A stretch of DNA of 64,000 nt from Adhaeribacter arboris (lineage in GTDB: Bacteria; Bacteroidota; Bacteroidia; Cytophagales; Hymenobacteraceae): the NCBI RefSeq assembly GCF_003023845.1, contig NZ_PYFT01000001.1:5270001-5334000 (forward strand). The letters are read 5' to 3'. This document shows positions 56,022 through 64,000 of this stretch, piece after piece. Both the position numbers and the translations under genes were made by a program. The notes under the pieces were generated by a model. It was not told where the DNA came from. It searched no databases and saw nothing but the letters and a program-made list of their open reading frames with translations. Every line of letters starts with the position of its first letter. The stretch's first letter is position 1.

Positions 56022-56855
56022 AAGAGGTGCCAGGTGCTCCGGGTAAGTATCAGTGGCTTTTATTATTGGCTGCAGCACCCAGTTGGCTCAAGAGTTCGTC
56101 AAGAGTAGCAATTGCTGGCTGCGATTAAAAAGGTGTACCAGCAGAGCGATGGCCGCTATGGTAGCCCCAGGATTGCGGTAGAACTGCAACAGCAAGGCAT
56201 CTGGGCTTCCCGGCCTCGGGTGGCCCGGCTGATGCGCAAGCATGCCATTCGAAGCATCATCCGCCACAAATACCGGGTGCAAACCACCGATTCTAACCAT
56301 AGCTTTGCTCTAGCGGAGAACTATCTGAACCGGAACTTTTATGCTACCAGGCTGGCGGAGAAGTGGGTTTCTGACTTAACCTACATTAAAACGCAGGAAG
56401 GCTGGCTTTATCTGACAGCAGTGTTGGACCTGGCGGACCGAAAGGTGGTGGGTTGGGCCCTGAGTGAAACCATGGAAGCGGAAGTAACCAGTGTGGCTGC
56501 CTGGCGGATGGCAGTGAGGAACCGACCGATAACGCAATCGCTGTTGTTTCACTCCGACCAAGGCGTACAGGATGCCTGTCAGCCGTTCCCAAACCAGCTA
56601 AAAGGCATGCCAGTGCTGCAGAGCATGAGCCGTAAAGGAAACTGTTGGGATAATGCCGTAGCGGAAAGTTTTTTCAAAACCATAAAAACGGAGCTAATCT
56701 ATCATCAAAAGTTTACCACCAGGCAAGAGGCCAGACTAGCCGTCTTTGAGTACATCGAGGGCTGGTATAATAGAAAAAGGAGGCATTCCGTATTGGGCTA
56801 TCGCACACCCTGCCACTTGGAAAGCTTATACCTGGAAAATTCAATAGCTGCCTAA
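56022..56855 (+). pseudogene. IS3 transposase OrfB with stop
   Basis: The OrfB frame is recognisable from CQVLRVSISGFYYWLQHPVG, meets a TAG near 56104 in place of Gln (RQE*QLLAAIKK), then is open to 56855. It has the rve-type DDE catalytic domain: D in WVSDLTYIKT, D in LLFHSDQGVQ, E in WDNAVAESFFKTIK. The region before 56022 is in yet another frame (RRAIYGFIKEHRNQ). One frameshift and one nonsense mutation inactivate it. Confidence 0.8.
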
Positions 56856-56887
56856 TAAAAAGCCTCCAGTAAACTGTTGCAATTCCA

Positions 56888-57070
56888 GTTAACTTTCCCA
56901 CTTCCTTAAAAAACTGGCCCTTTAAAGGACCAGGCGTGTACTTATTGCTAGGGCGAGTAGTAGCCGAGTTTGGATTTCCCAGTTTAGAGGTGGAGAAGAT
57001 GGATAAACTGCCTTTTCAGGAAAAGCATCAAACCCTTACTAGCTTGGAAAAATCAACTAATTGTAGCTAA
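56888..57070 (+). pseudogene. C-terminal remnant of an interrupted gene
   Basis: The frame is open from the first base after the IS right end and encodes 60 residues (NWPFKGPGVYLLLGRVVAEF then GFPSLEVEKMDKLPFQEK) ending at 57070. The residues look protein-like and the 5' part is missing, so the IS, or a deletion next to it, removed the beginning. The family is not recognised. Confidence 0.5.
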
Positions 57071-57190
57071 ATTTATTTTGCTAATAATATTGGTTTTAAG
57101 AAATAAATAGTTAAATATGCTAAATAAATTCGCAAATCACTTTTATTCATATCTCCTCAAATTAAGAGGATAAACTAAAAACTAAAATCT

Positions 57191-57514
57191 ATGGAAAACA
57201 TACCCCGCCACGTTAGAGCCGAAATGAAGGAAATAGCTGCCCAGGTGCGCACTTTTCAGGTGCAAAAAATTACGGAAACCTTAATTCATCTGGGTTTTAC
57301 CTTCTCCACCCAGGCCGAATTAACCACTTTTGAACGCGAGCGCATGCATGGCATTATCGATGCGGAATGGCCGGAAGTGGAGCACCTCTATGTGGATTAT
57401 GGGACAGAAAAGGAAATCTACTTAGCGAAGTGTAATAATTATCCCGAAGAAAATGAAGCCGAACAGCTCTACTTTCATGATGGTTATTTTCAATTGCCGG
57501 AGGAAAACCTGTAA
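57191..57514 (+). CDS. Hypothetical protein
   Basis: 107 residues, acidic, no signal or membrane segment. The sequence starts MENIPRHVRAEMKEIAAQVR and ends in an acidic tail. Good codon structure and an ATG preceded by an AT-rich leader. Family not recognised. It precedes two more small genes on the same strand. Confidence 0.65.
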   Translation: MENIPRHVRAEMKEIAAQVRTFQVQKITETLIHLGFTFSTQAELTTFERERMHGIIDAEWPEVEHLYVDYGTEKEIYLAKCNNYPEENEAEQLYFHDGYFQLPEENL

Positions 57515-57600
57515 GTAGATAATTTTTCCTATATACACATGAACTAATATTGCATTCTCGTGTTCTTTAAGCAATTCGAACCATTACGGGTATTTGCTTC

Positions 57601-57849
57601 ATGAACCTTTACTACTTCCATCAGCTTCCTTCGGAGGACAGAGCGACCCTTGTTTGGGAGCAGGGCGAGTTTCTCACGGTTCGCGTGAGCGGCAACTGCA
57701 ACGTTTGTTTATATGACATGAGAAAGTTCTTTGCCGAGATCTGGTACCGGGTAGAAGAAAACGAAGTGGAGGCCGTCAGAGGTTTTACGAGTAACTCGTG
57801 CTTGGAGCCTTATTTAAATCTGGTGGATTTATCCGATATAATCAGGTAA
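57601..57849 (+). CDS. Small hypothetical protein
   Basis: 82 residues; the pattern NLYYFHQLPSEDRATLVWEQ then FLTVRVSGNCNVCLYDMRKF is distinctive, with a further Asn-Ser-Cys near the end. Soluble. I believe short proteins of this kind recur in Hymenobacteraceae genomes, but cannot test it. Unknown function. Confidence 0.65.
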   Translation: MNLYYFHQLPSEDRATLVWEQGEFLTVRVSGNCNVCLYDMRKFFAEIWYRVEENEVEAVRGFTSNSCLEPYLNLVDLSDIIR

Positions 57850-57983
57850 GCTATGGAAGAAAGGCAATGGTAGTACTGGCCTTTAAATCTGATGGTTTTG
57901 ATATTGGCAAGATTCATCTTAAAAGCTTGGATACAGGAGCGCTGGATTAACCCTTACATAAAGCAAAAACGCAATAGACGTAA

Positions 57984-58211
57984 ATGGTAAAACACGATGA
58001 CCCACGCCTGACGTATAAGTTACACTTTCCCCGTAAAGAATCAAGACGGTTAATGCGTTTACTCCCATTTTTATTCCTGATAGCCGTATTTATTAACAAT
58101 TTCCGTGCTTGGATGAATGGCGGTCCCTGGTACTACTCTGTGTTGAATGTATGGCTACTAGCAGGTTGGATTGTGGTGACAGCAGTGATTTATAGAAAGA
58201 AGAGACAATAA
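57984..58211 (+). CDS. Small two-helix membrane protein
   Basis: 75 residues with hydrophobic segments near 25-43 (RLLPFLFLIAVFINNF) and 52-70 (VLNVWLLAGWIVVTAVI), and basic ends. The stop overlaps the terminator at 58208-58241. Function unknown. Confidence 0.6.
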   Translation: MVKHDDPRLTYKLHFPRKESRRLMRLLPFLFLIAVFINNFRAWMNGGPWYYSVLNVWLLAGWIVVTAVIYRKKRQ

Positions 58212-58241
58212 AAAAGCCACTCGCGAGAGTGGCTTTTTTAT
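58208..58241. terminator. Intrinsic terminator hairpin
   Basis: 15-bp perfect stem (ATAAAAAAGCCACTC with GAGTGGCTTTTTTAT), 4-nt loop GCGA, and T run. The core AAAAAAGCCACTC / GAGTGGCTTTTTT is identical to that of the hairpin after the tRNA fragment at 42061-42102. Confidence 0.9.
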
Positions 58242-58265
58242 ATTTTATAAATGTTTATCCAATTA

Positions 58266-58445
58266 TTAATATAGCGGCACATCATAGTGGGTGAAGGTCG
58301 TAAATCCTATTAAGATTACTTCATCAGCAATCTTAATAGATTTATATTCATTCGTCGCTGCTACATTCTTGCGAATCCAGGTATACTTACGGGCGTAGTT
58401 GTTTTTTTGACAATCTTTAAATTGTTTATAGGGCCAACTTTCACT
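58266..58445 (-). pseudogene. C-terminal coding remnant
   Basis: A minus-strand frame encodes 59 residues (WPYKQFKDCQKNNYARKYTW then IRKNVAATNEYKSIKIADEV and TFTHYDVPLY) and stops at 58266, but has no start codon and a stop directly before it. It looks like the last part of a protein whose beginning has been lost or shifted frame. Family not recognised. Confidence 0.4.
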
Positions 58446-58561
58446 TTAACAAGAAACCCATACGAATAATGTTGTATGTGGTCCTATTTTCCCAAATAGG
58501 CTTATGGATCAGAACGATTAGCTTAATAACAGTTGTAGTAAGGCCATAAAGCTATAAATCT

Positions 58562-58738
58562 ATGGACGTAAAAATCTACTCTAATTCTACAGAACAAAAA
58601 AACATTAACCTAGCCGAATCACTAAACTTGTTAGCAGAAACATTATCTAATGCGCAAACCAAAGCAGATTTGTCCAAATTAACACTCAGCCATAAAGATA
58701 CCCGAGAAGCGATTCAATTCTTAAAAAGCTTGCTTTAG
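58562..58738 (+). CDS. Small hypothetical protein, 58 aa
   Basis: ATG 58562 to TAG 58736. Residues MDVKIYSNSTEQKNINLAES followed by LNLLAETLSNAQTKADLSKL form two amphipathic helices; the end DTREAIQFLKSLL is also helical. It has no close neighbour that would overlap. Coding is plausible because the frame ends in a natural stop and hydrophobic positions are periodic. Confidence 0.45.
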   Translation: MDVKIYSNSTEQKNINLAESLNLLAETLSNAQTKADLSKLTLSHKDTREAIQFLKSLL

Positions 58739-58814
58739 AGATTGCCTTAGTTTAGGTGTTTTATATTTTAAGTCAATTAATCCATTTACGATAATATAAA
58801 TTTAACATTTAGCT

Positions 58815-58907
58815 ATGAATCCTATTGACCTATTCGCCCTTTCTACTACTGGCTTTATTGTTTCTACCACATGGTTAGTTTTGCGCCTTAAAAAGAAATC
58901 CGCTTAA
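58815..58907 (+). CDS. Very small membrane protein, 30 aa
   Basis: ATG 58815 to TAA 58905. Residues MNPIDLFALSTTGFIVSTTW continue to LVLRLKKKSA, one membrane span with a basic C-terminal tail, like many small bacterial membrane proteins. It is 76 bp after the 58-aa frame. Low confidence because of its size. Confidence 0.35.
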   Translation: MNPIDLFALSTTGFIVSTTWLVLRLKKKSA

Positions 58908-59424
58908 ATTATCCAGCTGTTCCTTATGAGCTTTATTTCTTAAGCCTAAGGATCTAGCGATAATTAACGGGTTAAATGCCCCTACACCTGCTCCTTCAAA
59001 TTGTTGCACCCAGATTATGTTCTCTATGGAGACTATGGTAAAATAAAGTTCTTGTTTATTAAGTCTTTTTCTGCTCTTAGGTCCTGAAATGTACTCTACT
59101 ACTTACCTACTTCCTTAACTACAATAATGAAATAATATCAATAAACCAGGTGTCAACAAGATTAAGGCAGCTATAATGGTTTTATGAGCAATGACAGGCT
59201 TTGGCATGGTAATACTTTTTTAGTAAGTGGTTAATACATATATTTTTATGTATCCATGAACCTTGTCAGACCTTTTCTTGCTTATAGTTCCTCGATTAAT
59301 CAACAAAAAATTATTATATAGCTAAAGGTAATCCAGTATTCTCCTTTTCTTGGCAGGAACTAAAAATCAGGCTAAAAGCGCTACTCTGATTACTGGTAAT
59401 TAAATAATCATTAAGTAATTTTAT
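58908..59424. other. Intergenic region
   Basis: 517 AT-rich bases before the convergent lipoprotein gene. No frame, hairpin or RNA gene stands out. Confidence 0.4.
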
Positions 59425-60282
59425 CTAATTACAAGAGTAGGATCTGGTGCTGGTAAGGGGTTCACTAACTTTACCTTGAAAACTGCTGATGGAAGAAGCT
59501 TTAACTTCATACCCTTCTGCATTGTACTCCCGGGTTAAATCATTGTAAGAGAATACCCCGGGAACATCCGTTTGAGTACTTATTTTAAGCAAAGGATTTT
59601 TACTAAGTGGTATAGTTTCCCAATTATATACTCTCAATAAGGAGTATTCCGAATACTTGTTTTCCTTAGTAAGATCATATTCCAGGGTACTTACATAGGG
59701 TTTATTGTTGATGTAGTCAATTTGTTTTACCACATTGCCGTTAAGGTATTCATATTCAATCACCCTTATATAATCCGGACCTGTTGCATACTTATGAATG
59801 TAGGTTATTTTAGAAACTTGTCCTTCGGATTTATAATCCGCTGAAATTATAGTAGTGAGTTCCCCTGACGAATTATACATACTGGTTTTTATCCACTTAT
59901 TATTTTGGTCATACTCATAACTGGCCATGCTTTTACCCTCCGTATTTGGATTGCTTTTTTGCAGCCTGATGATTTTACCGGCATTATCTCTAATGACAGT
60001 ATCAGTGGAAGTCAATACCGGATTGTATTTTGTAGCAGGAATATAAGTAAAAATACTCTGTAACTTTTTATCCGCTCCGTACTTTAGAGTGACATAGTTG
60101 CCGTTGCTACTCTCTTCCTTGGTGAGTAAACAGGTTACTTCTAGCTTCTCAGGAGTTTCGGGTACTGGTACCGGATCCGGTTCTTTTTCTTGATTCTGGG
60201 TGCATCCAGCAATAAGAATAAGTCCCAGCAGAATACCAAATGCATTGTTTTTTCTGAAAATAAAATGTATAATATTAATCAT
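59425..60282 (-). CDS. Lipoprotein, YD-like repeat family (copy 1)
   Basis: 285 residues. The lipobox LILIAGC places the lipidated Cys near residue 27, followed by an acidic/Pro linker (EPDPVPVPETPE). The rest consists of YEYDQNNKWIKTSMY-, YEYLNGNVVKQIDY-type strand repeats. Two related genes follow upstream (60481, 61464). Such lipoproteins with YD/'YEYxxxG' repeats are common in Bacteroidota; the function is unknown, possibly surface or outer-membrane related. Confidence 0.75.
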   Translation of the reverse strand: MINIIHFIFRKNNAFGILLGLILIAGCTQNQEKEPDPVPVPETPEKLEVTCLLTKEESSNGNYVTLKYGADKKLQSIFTYIPATKYNPVLTSTDTVIRDNAGKIIRLQKSNPNTEGKSMASYEYDQNNKWIKTSMYNSSGELTTIISADYKSEGQVSKITYIHKYATGPDYIRVIEYEYLNGNVVKQIDYINNKPYVSTLEYDLTKENKYSEYSLLRVYNWETIPLSKNPLLKISTQTDVPGVFSYNDLTREYNAEGYEVKASSISSFQGKVSEPLTSTRSYSCN

Positions 60283-60480
60283 TGCTTCTAGGGTAGGCCC
60301 ACATAGGGTCTATAAAATAATAGGTATAGAATATTTTATATTTAATTAATCTCTTTTGATTTTTAAATTAAGGGAATGGTATGCACTGTTTTAAGCTTTG
60401 TACTAAGCCTAAGGTAACGTAATAGGATATACCAATAATTTAATAGTACTTAATCCGAATTCTACTATTTGTAATACCAA

Positions 60481-61366
60481 TTACTGACATTCATACTCGG
60501 CAATGTTAGTAAATATATCAGCTTCCACCCCATCGGGATTCTGAAAATTATAATCCATTATATTTTTTAGGGCATAGCCCAGTTCATTGAATTCATAGGT
60601 GATTAGAAGCGTAGCGGCAGCTTGGCCCTTGCCATCATACTTTGTTTCTTTTTTAAGCATGTTCTTATTGGCAGTCGGACCCATGAGGTACTTCCTCGCG
60701 TAGGTCTGGTAGAAATCCCGGAGTTTTTCTTCCTTATCCAGGTAGTACTCATATTCGGTTTTTATATCCGGCAATCCGGGCTGGTGAATTACTTCTTTCA
60801 TGCAGTTGCCGTTTAAGTAAGTGTATTCTCTAACAGCATTATAGACCGCCATGTTGGTATTGTAAGTACTCGTTATCCGGGTACGATTTCCTTCCCTGTC
60901 GTATTCACAAGTTCCCTCCAGTTTTCCATCGGTGAATAATCCAGTGGTTGGAATAGGCCTTGTTTTAAAGAATTTTGTGATTAGTCCCAGGGTATTGCGC
61001 TCAAAAGTAAAAACATCCACAATGTTCTCGGTGAGTTCCTGCTGTCCATAAAAGTAAGTAGCTTTTTGCTTAACAGTAAATTTTTCCATTTGCCCTAGGG
61101 CATTAAAAGAATAGGCGTAAGTAGATTTTACCTTACCTTGCCCATAAGTTGTTTGCAGCGTTAACCGGTTTTGACTATCATACTGATAAGTCGTGTAGGA
61201 TGTAGTATCCTTTTGGTTATATAATTTAACGATCCGGCAAGCTGTCGGCTCAGCTTGAGGATTAGATACCATCACTGTCGCCTTTTTCGCAACTAGTAAG
61301 CAATGCTATAATAGCCAGGCACAAAGCTATGGCCCAAGTGGTGGCAGGGAGTAAAGGTTTATTCAT
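60481..61366 (-). pseudogene. Lipoprotein, YD-like repeat family (copy 2, frameshifted)
   Basis: The ATG at 61366 starts a lipoprotein signal (WAIALCLAIIALLTSCEKGD) that reads into a stop after DSDGI. One base shift at about 61265 joins it to the frame beginning SNPQAEPTACRIVKLYNQKD, which is open to 60481. The paralogue at 61464 has the equivalent junction in one frame (FLTGCEQGDG ... ASFCRVAKLYDLNDT). A single-base indel therefore breaks an otherwise complete gene of about 294 codons. It may be a genuine mutation, a sequencing error or phase variation. Confidence 0.8.
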
Positions 61367-61463
61367 GTATAAGGATTAAATTTAGACGGTACTATTGGGT
61401 TTAAAATCGGAGTAGGTTACCGGAGATAAGTACAAGTCTCTACACTATTGGTATAATGTGAAT

Positions 61464-62336
61464 TTACAAGCAATCATATTCGAACAGGCGAGAAGTAGTA
61501 CCTTGTCCGTAGCTACTGGTACGCGTAAAAATCTGTTTGGTGGGATAGCCTTGATCGTTGTACTCCTGAAAGAATTCAAACGTCCCACTTGTAGCTGTAT
61601 ATACTTTGTAAGAACGCGTTTCCAATAACAGCATGTTCTTATTAGCGGTGGGTCCTAAAAGGTTAGATAAATTGGAAGCTTGTTCAAATGCTTGCAGCTT
61701 ATTTTCTTTCGTTAAATCAAATTCATACAGGTTGGTTCGCTCCGATTCCTGGCCTTCATTGATTATTGCTTTTACACAGTTTCCGTTCTCGTAGGTAAAA
61801 TAACTAACCGCAGTTAAGGCGGTAGCTAAAACGGTGGTCGTAGTTTTGATCCGATTGCCCTCACTATCATAGGTGCAAATAGTCTCGAAGATGGGTCCGG
61901 GGTTGTTATTTTGCAGATCAGAAGTCACGTATTTGGCAACTTGTCCCTGGCTATTATACTCAAAAGTGTAAACCTGGTGATAGCCTCCGTTGTATTCTTG
62001 TGCAAAATCGAAGTTCCGTTCCCGTACATCTACCGTTATCAGTTGTCCCAGGTTATTGTATTCGTAAGTTATGGTACTCTTTTCTTTTCCTTTGTAATAA
62101 CCTTTGGCTTGAAGTACCCGGTTTTGATAGCCATATTGATAAAGGGTATATTGAGTGGTATCATTTAAATCATAGAGTTTAGCTACCCTACAAAAAGAAG
62201 CTAGGGGTCTAACTTCTTCTTTCGGTTCAGAACCATCACCCTGCTCGCAGCCGGTTAAAAAGGATAAAAGCACCAGGCACCAAATAATTGGCCTAGAAGC
62301 GGTACTAAGTAAGAATTTATTTATATGGAAGTACAT
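61464..62336 (-). CDS. Lipoprotein, YD-like repeat family (copy 3)
   Basis: 290 residues from ATG 62336. An extended frame to 62399 overlaps nothing useful. The lipobox LLSFLTGC has the Cys near residue 30. The protein is paralogous to the 60481 protein throughout (CRVAKLYDLNDTTQYTLYQY; YEYNNLGQLITVDV; LGPTANKNMLLLETRSY). It is intact. All three copies are on the minus strand with 98-198 bp gaps, probably arising by tandem duplication. Confidence 0.75.
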   Translation of the reverse strand: MYFHINKFLLSTASRPIIWCLVLLSFLTGCEQGDGSEPKEEVRPLASFCRVAKLYDLNDTTQYTLYQYGYQNRVLQAKGYYKGKEKSTITYEYNNLGQLITVDVRERNFDFAQEYNGGYHQVYTFEYNSQGQVAKYVTSDLQNNNPGPIFETICTYDSEGNRIKTTTTVLATALTAVSYFTYENGNCVKAIINEGQESERTNLYEFDLTKENKLQAFEQASNLSNLLGPTANKNMLLLETRSYKVYTATSGTFEFFQEYNDQGYPTKQIFTRTSSYGQGTTSRLFEYDCL

Positions 62337-62398
62337 GAGTTGGAAGTACAGAATGTTTTGTGTTTGATGATAATGGAAGACTGTGAGGCTGAATAACA

Positions 62399-62668
62399 CT
62401 ACTTACCGGGCCGGCGGCCGTAACTATTCTCCGCATCCGATTTGCTTACCGCGGAAATCGGATGCGGACACCGGTTCAAATCGGCTCTGCTCTCCGTGCG
62501 CTGATAGGCATAGGCACTGCCACCCTCACAGGTGTACACCGGTGGAGCTTGCTGTTTTTTTACCGACGGCTTGGAAGTAAAAGCTTGTGGTTTAGCGGGA
62601 GTGGTCGTTTGAGCCGAAGCCAAACCTGTGTGCAGTAGAAAAGCTAAAAGGAGTAAAAGTTGTCGCAT
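62399..62668 (-). CDS. Small secreted cysteine-containing protein
   Basis: 89 residues. A signal peptide (QLLLLLAFLLHTGLASAQ, cleavage near 20) is followed by a Pro/Lys-rich linker and a short tail with VYTCEGGSAYAYQRTE and RADLNRCPHPISAV, two Cys with a spacing of about 20. Small proteins with 'VYxCxSxxAxxYH' tails are frequent in Bacteroidota; the function is unknown. It is the first gene upstream of the lipoprotein series on the same strand. Confidence 0.65.
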   Translation of the reverse strand: MRQLLLLLAFLLHTGLASAQTTTPAKPQAFTSKPSVKKQQAPPVYTCEGGSAYAYQRTESRADLNRCPHPISAVSKSDAENSYGRRPGK

Positions 62669-62966
62669 TAATAAAAGTTTAATTTGCCTGATTAAATATT
62701 GTAATTATAAAATATTTCACTAGGCAAATTAAAAGCCAGTTTTAAGAGTATGCTGGAATTAAGTAGATGTTAGACAAAGATTAGGTGTAAAGTAGAGTGG
62801 CATTGTTTAATAGTATAATTTGTATCTTTAATGGCAAACATACTCCATGGGGATAATTGTAATAATCGTTCTATAATGCTATAAGAATATATAACTTTCT
62901 GAAGGGGCATCAGCAAAACATATTTTGAGAACAGGTCGTTTTCAACACAGAATATTAATTCAACGC

Positions 62967-63143
62967 ATGAAGCCGTACCACGAGCTAACCTCAAAAGGTA
63001 AAATCATCCGCATGACTATTGCCCGGATAGTTATTCATAGTGTTTTACTCCTTGCCTTTTATTTTGCCTGCGCCCGTTTATACAAGAAAATAAATAAAGT
63101 GAGAACACCGGCTAATCGGGATAAAAGCTTACCTATTGCTTAA
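62967..63143 (+). CDS. Small membrane protein, 58 aa
   Basis: ATG 62967 (the frame extends to 62925). One hydrophobic segment (MTIARIVIHSVLLLAFYFAC) is followed by a basic tail (RLYKKINKVRTP). Plausible small inner-membrane protein. Family unknown. Confidence 0.45.
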   Translation: MKPYHELTSKGKIIRMTIARIVIHSVLLLAFYFACARLYKKINKVRTPANRDKSLPIA

Positions 63144-63187
63144 ATTAGAATCGTCCTTTTTCCTCCTTGCCAGAATAGCTTGCCGGA

Positions 63188-63976
63188 TTAAGGCTCAATT
63201 ATCTCTACTGAGGGCTGGCTATCATCTTGGGTATTCTCGGCTGCACCATTAAACTCGTAATACTGAATATTAATGTTTAATATATTGTCGTAGGGGATAG
63301 AAAGGTAATTACCCGGGATCTCTCTAAAATGGGTTTCCCCGGTAGCACTAAAGGTCTTTTTGGATGGGTACTTTATGATGATGCGGTCCAGGCCTCCACT
63401 CGTTCTGGATAGATAATAATCTTCCAGAATGCCGGAATAAATAATTCCCTCACCAATATTGGTTAAAACATCCACCATTATAAAGTCAATATTTTTGTGG
63501 TATTTCCAGCCCCGTTCGGTGTTCAGGTATTCTCCGGTAAACCAATAATGCCAGGTATTCGGAAACCGGAGAAAAGAAAAATAAGGTAGCGTATCCAGGC
63601 TTAAACCTCTGACGAAACTTCTCGCTCCGGTACCTACTAAAATACCAAACACGGTTAAACCAATATTATAGGTTAGTATAGGAGCTATATGCGCATGTAT
63701 GTTCTGGAAGATAGGAGGAACCCGTTCTTTATCGTTTCCGCCCACTACCAAATAACCAATGTTCTCCAGTAATACTTGATAGGACGTTGTAGCTTCTACG
63801 ACTAAAATGGCAAAAGCATGTAAGAGGATGGCTGGGATAATGGCCCAGATAATCTCATTAACTAGATTAGTGGTAATGTACTCAATGGAGAATCGGGAAG
63901 AAAAATAGCTTCGGCGAAGGGCAATACCAAGAAGAGTAATGAATACGAGAAGTACTGTAACAAAAGCAAAATTCAC
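63188..63976 (-). CDS. Membrane protein of unknown function (DUF6338-like?)
   Basis: 262 residues from GTG 63976. Three hydrophobic segments lie at about 3-19, 42-62 and 100-118. Then comes a cytoplasmic part with LRFPNTWHYWFTGEYLNTER (about 138-157) and a C-terminal beta-rich region ending in an acidic tail. The WHYWFTGE pattern resembles DUF6338-like proteins, but this is uncertain. It converges with the small gene at 62967. Confidence 0.65.
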   Translation of the reverse strand: MNFAFVTVLLVFITLLGIALRRSYFSSRFSIEYITTNLVNEIIWAIIPAILLHAFAILVVEATTSYQVLLENIGYLVVGGNDKERVPPIFQNIHAHIAPILTYNIGLTVFGILVGTGARSFVRGLSLDTLPYFSFLRFPNTWHYWFTGEYLNTERGWKYHKNIDFIMVDVLTNIGEGIIYSGILEDYYLSRTSGGLDRIIIKYPSKKTFSATGETHFREIPGNYLSIPYDNILNINIQYYEFNGAAENTQDDSQPSVEIIEP

Positions 63977-64000
63977 CTACTAAAGCTCTTTTACTTTTAC

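Larger units (their letters stand above)
55597..56887 (+). mobile_element. IS3-family insertion sequence, degenerate
   Basis: 1291 bp. Inverted repeats at the ends: left TGGAGTTGCTACC... (55597 onward) and right, inverted, TGGAATTGCAACA... (ending 56887); about 20 of 25 positions agree, both ending in ACTGGAGG. OrfA and OrfB lie between. No clear target duplication is seen, and flanks belong to different genes, so a deletion next to the element is likely. OrfB has lesions, so the copy is probably immobile alone. Confidence 0.85.

Noticed and set aside
58208-58241. Second tRNA fragment at the repeated terminator
   Set aside because: Only the hairpin is shared; there are no anticodon or T-arm sequences next to it.
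62770-62994. 74-residue minus-strand frame
   Set aside because: Overlaps the more plausible small membrane protein on the other strand; no coding character.

Overview
The window looks like the chromosome of a member of Bacteroidota, most likely order Cytophagales, family Hymenobacteraceae (Adhaeribacter/Pontibacter-like). The evidence is type IX secretion (Por) C-terminal sorting domains on several secreted proteins, a 1362-residue hybrid two-component system with Reg_prop/Y_Y_Y/AraC architecture, Bacteroidota-style lipoproteins, a SusD-free but T9SS-rich gene set, and few Shine-Dalgarno sequences. The genus is an inference. No rRNA or complete tRNA gene is present.

Region by region. 0-11 kb (minus strand) is a housekeeping block: MoxR ATPase, DUF58 and BatA-N protein, a DUF4159 protein, and two tandem TldD + TldE/PmbA pairs. 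A UPF0175/PIN toxin-antitoxin module lies between the two pairs. 11.7-18 kb holds a large secreted kelch/malectin/PKD protein, a second EF-G paralogue and a decayed T9SS cargo gene. 18.5-21.5 kb is an aldehyde-oxidation locus: an aldehyde dehydrogenase broken by an in-frame TGA, its DUF779 partner and a divergent AraC regulator. 21.9-28.2 kb holds an Xre/RES toxin-antitoxin pair, a two-subunit molybdenum hydroxylase and a NarL-type histidine kinase/response regulator pair.

28.7-36.8 kb is an AT-rich accessory island, all on the plus strand. It has unrecognised genes (a multi-pass inner-membrane protein with an internal duplication, a small soluble protein, a signal-peptide protein resembling an outer-membrane barrel, and a peptidoglycan-binding protein) among several decaying genes. 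This is the best candidate for an undescribed system, possibly envelope-spanning. 37-41.9 kb returns to ordinary codon use: DUF6569 protein, ECF sigma/anti-sigma-like pair, NucA-type nuclease with a NuiA-like inhibitor, and a 2H phosphoesterase.

At 42.1 kb a 49-nt 3' fragment of a tRNA-Asn gene lies next to a tyrosine integrase (42.3-43.9 kb), marking one end of an integrated element. The element side carries a YhcG/DUF1016 nuclease remnant, two unrecognised genes and an MccF-like S66 peptidase. 48-57 kb holds a secreted LRR/PKD protein, the large hybrid sensor, and an IS3-family insertion sequence inserted in an IS1182-type transposase fragment. 57-64 kb has small unknown genes, three paralogous lipoproteins (the middle one frameshifted) and a membrane protein.

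A 138/139-bp imperfect palindrome (REP-like) occurs at 2.4 and 39.5 kb. Several long perfect hairpins (36.9, 42.1, 48.2 and 58.2 kb) punctuate the intergenic regions.
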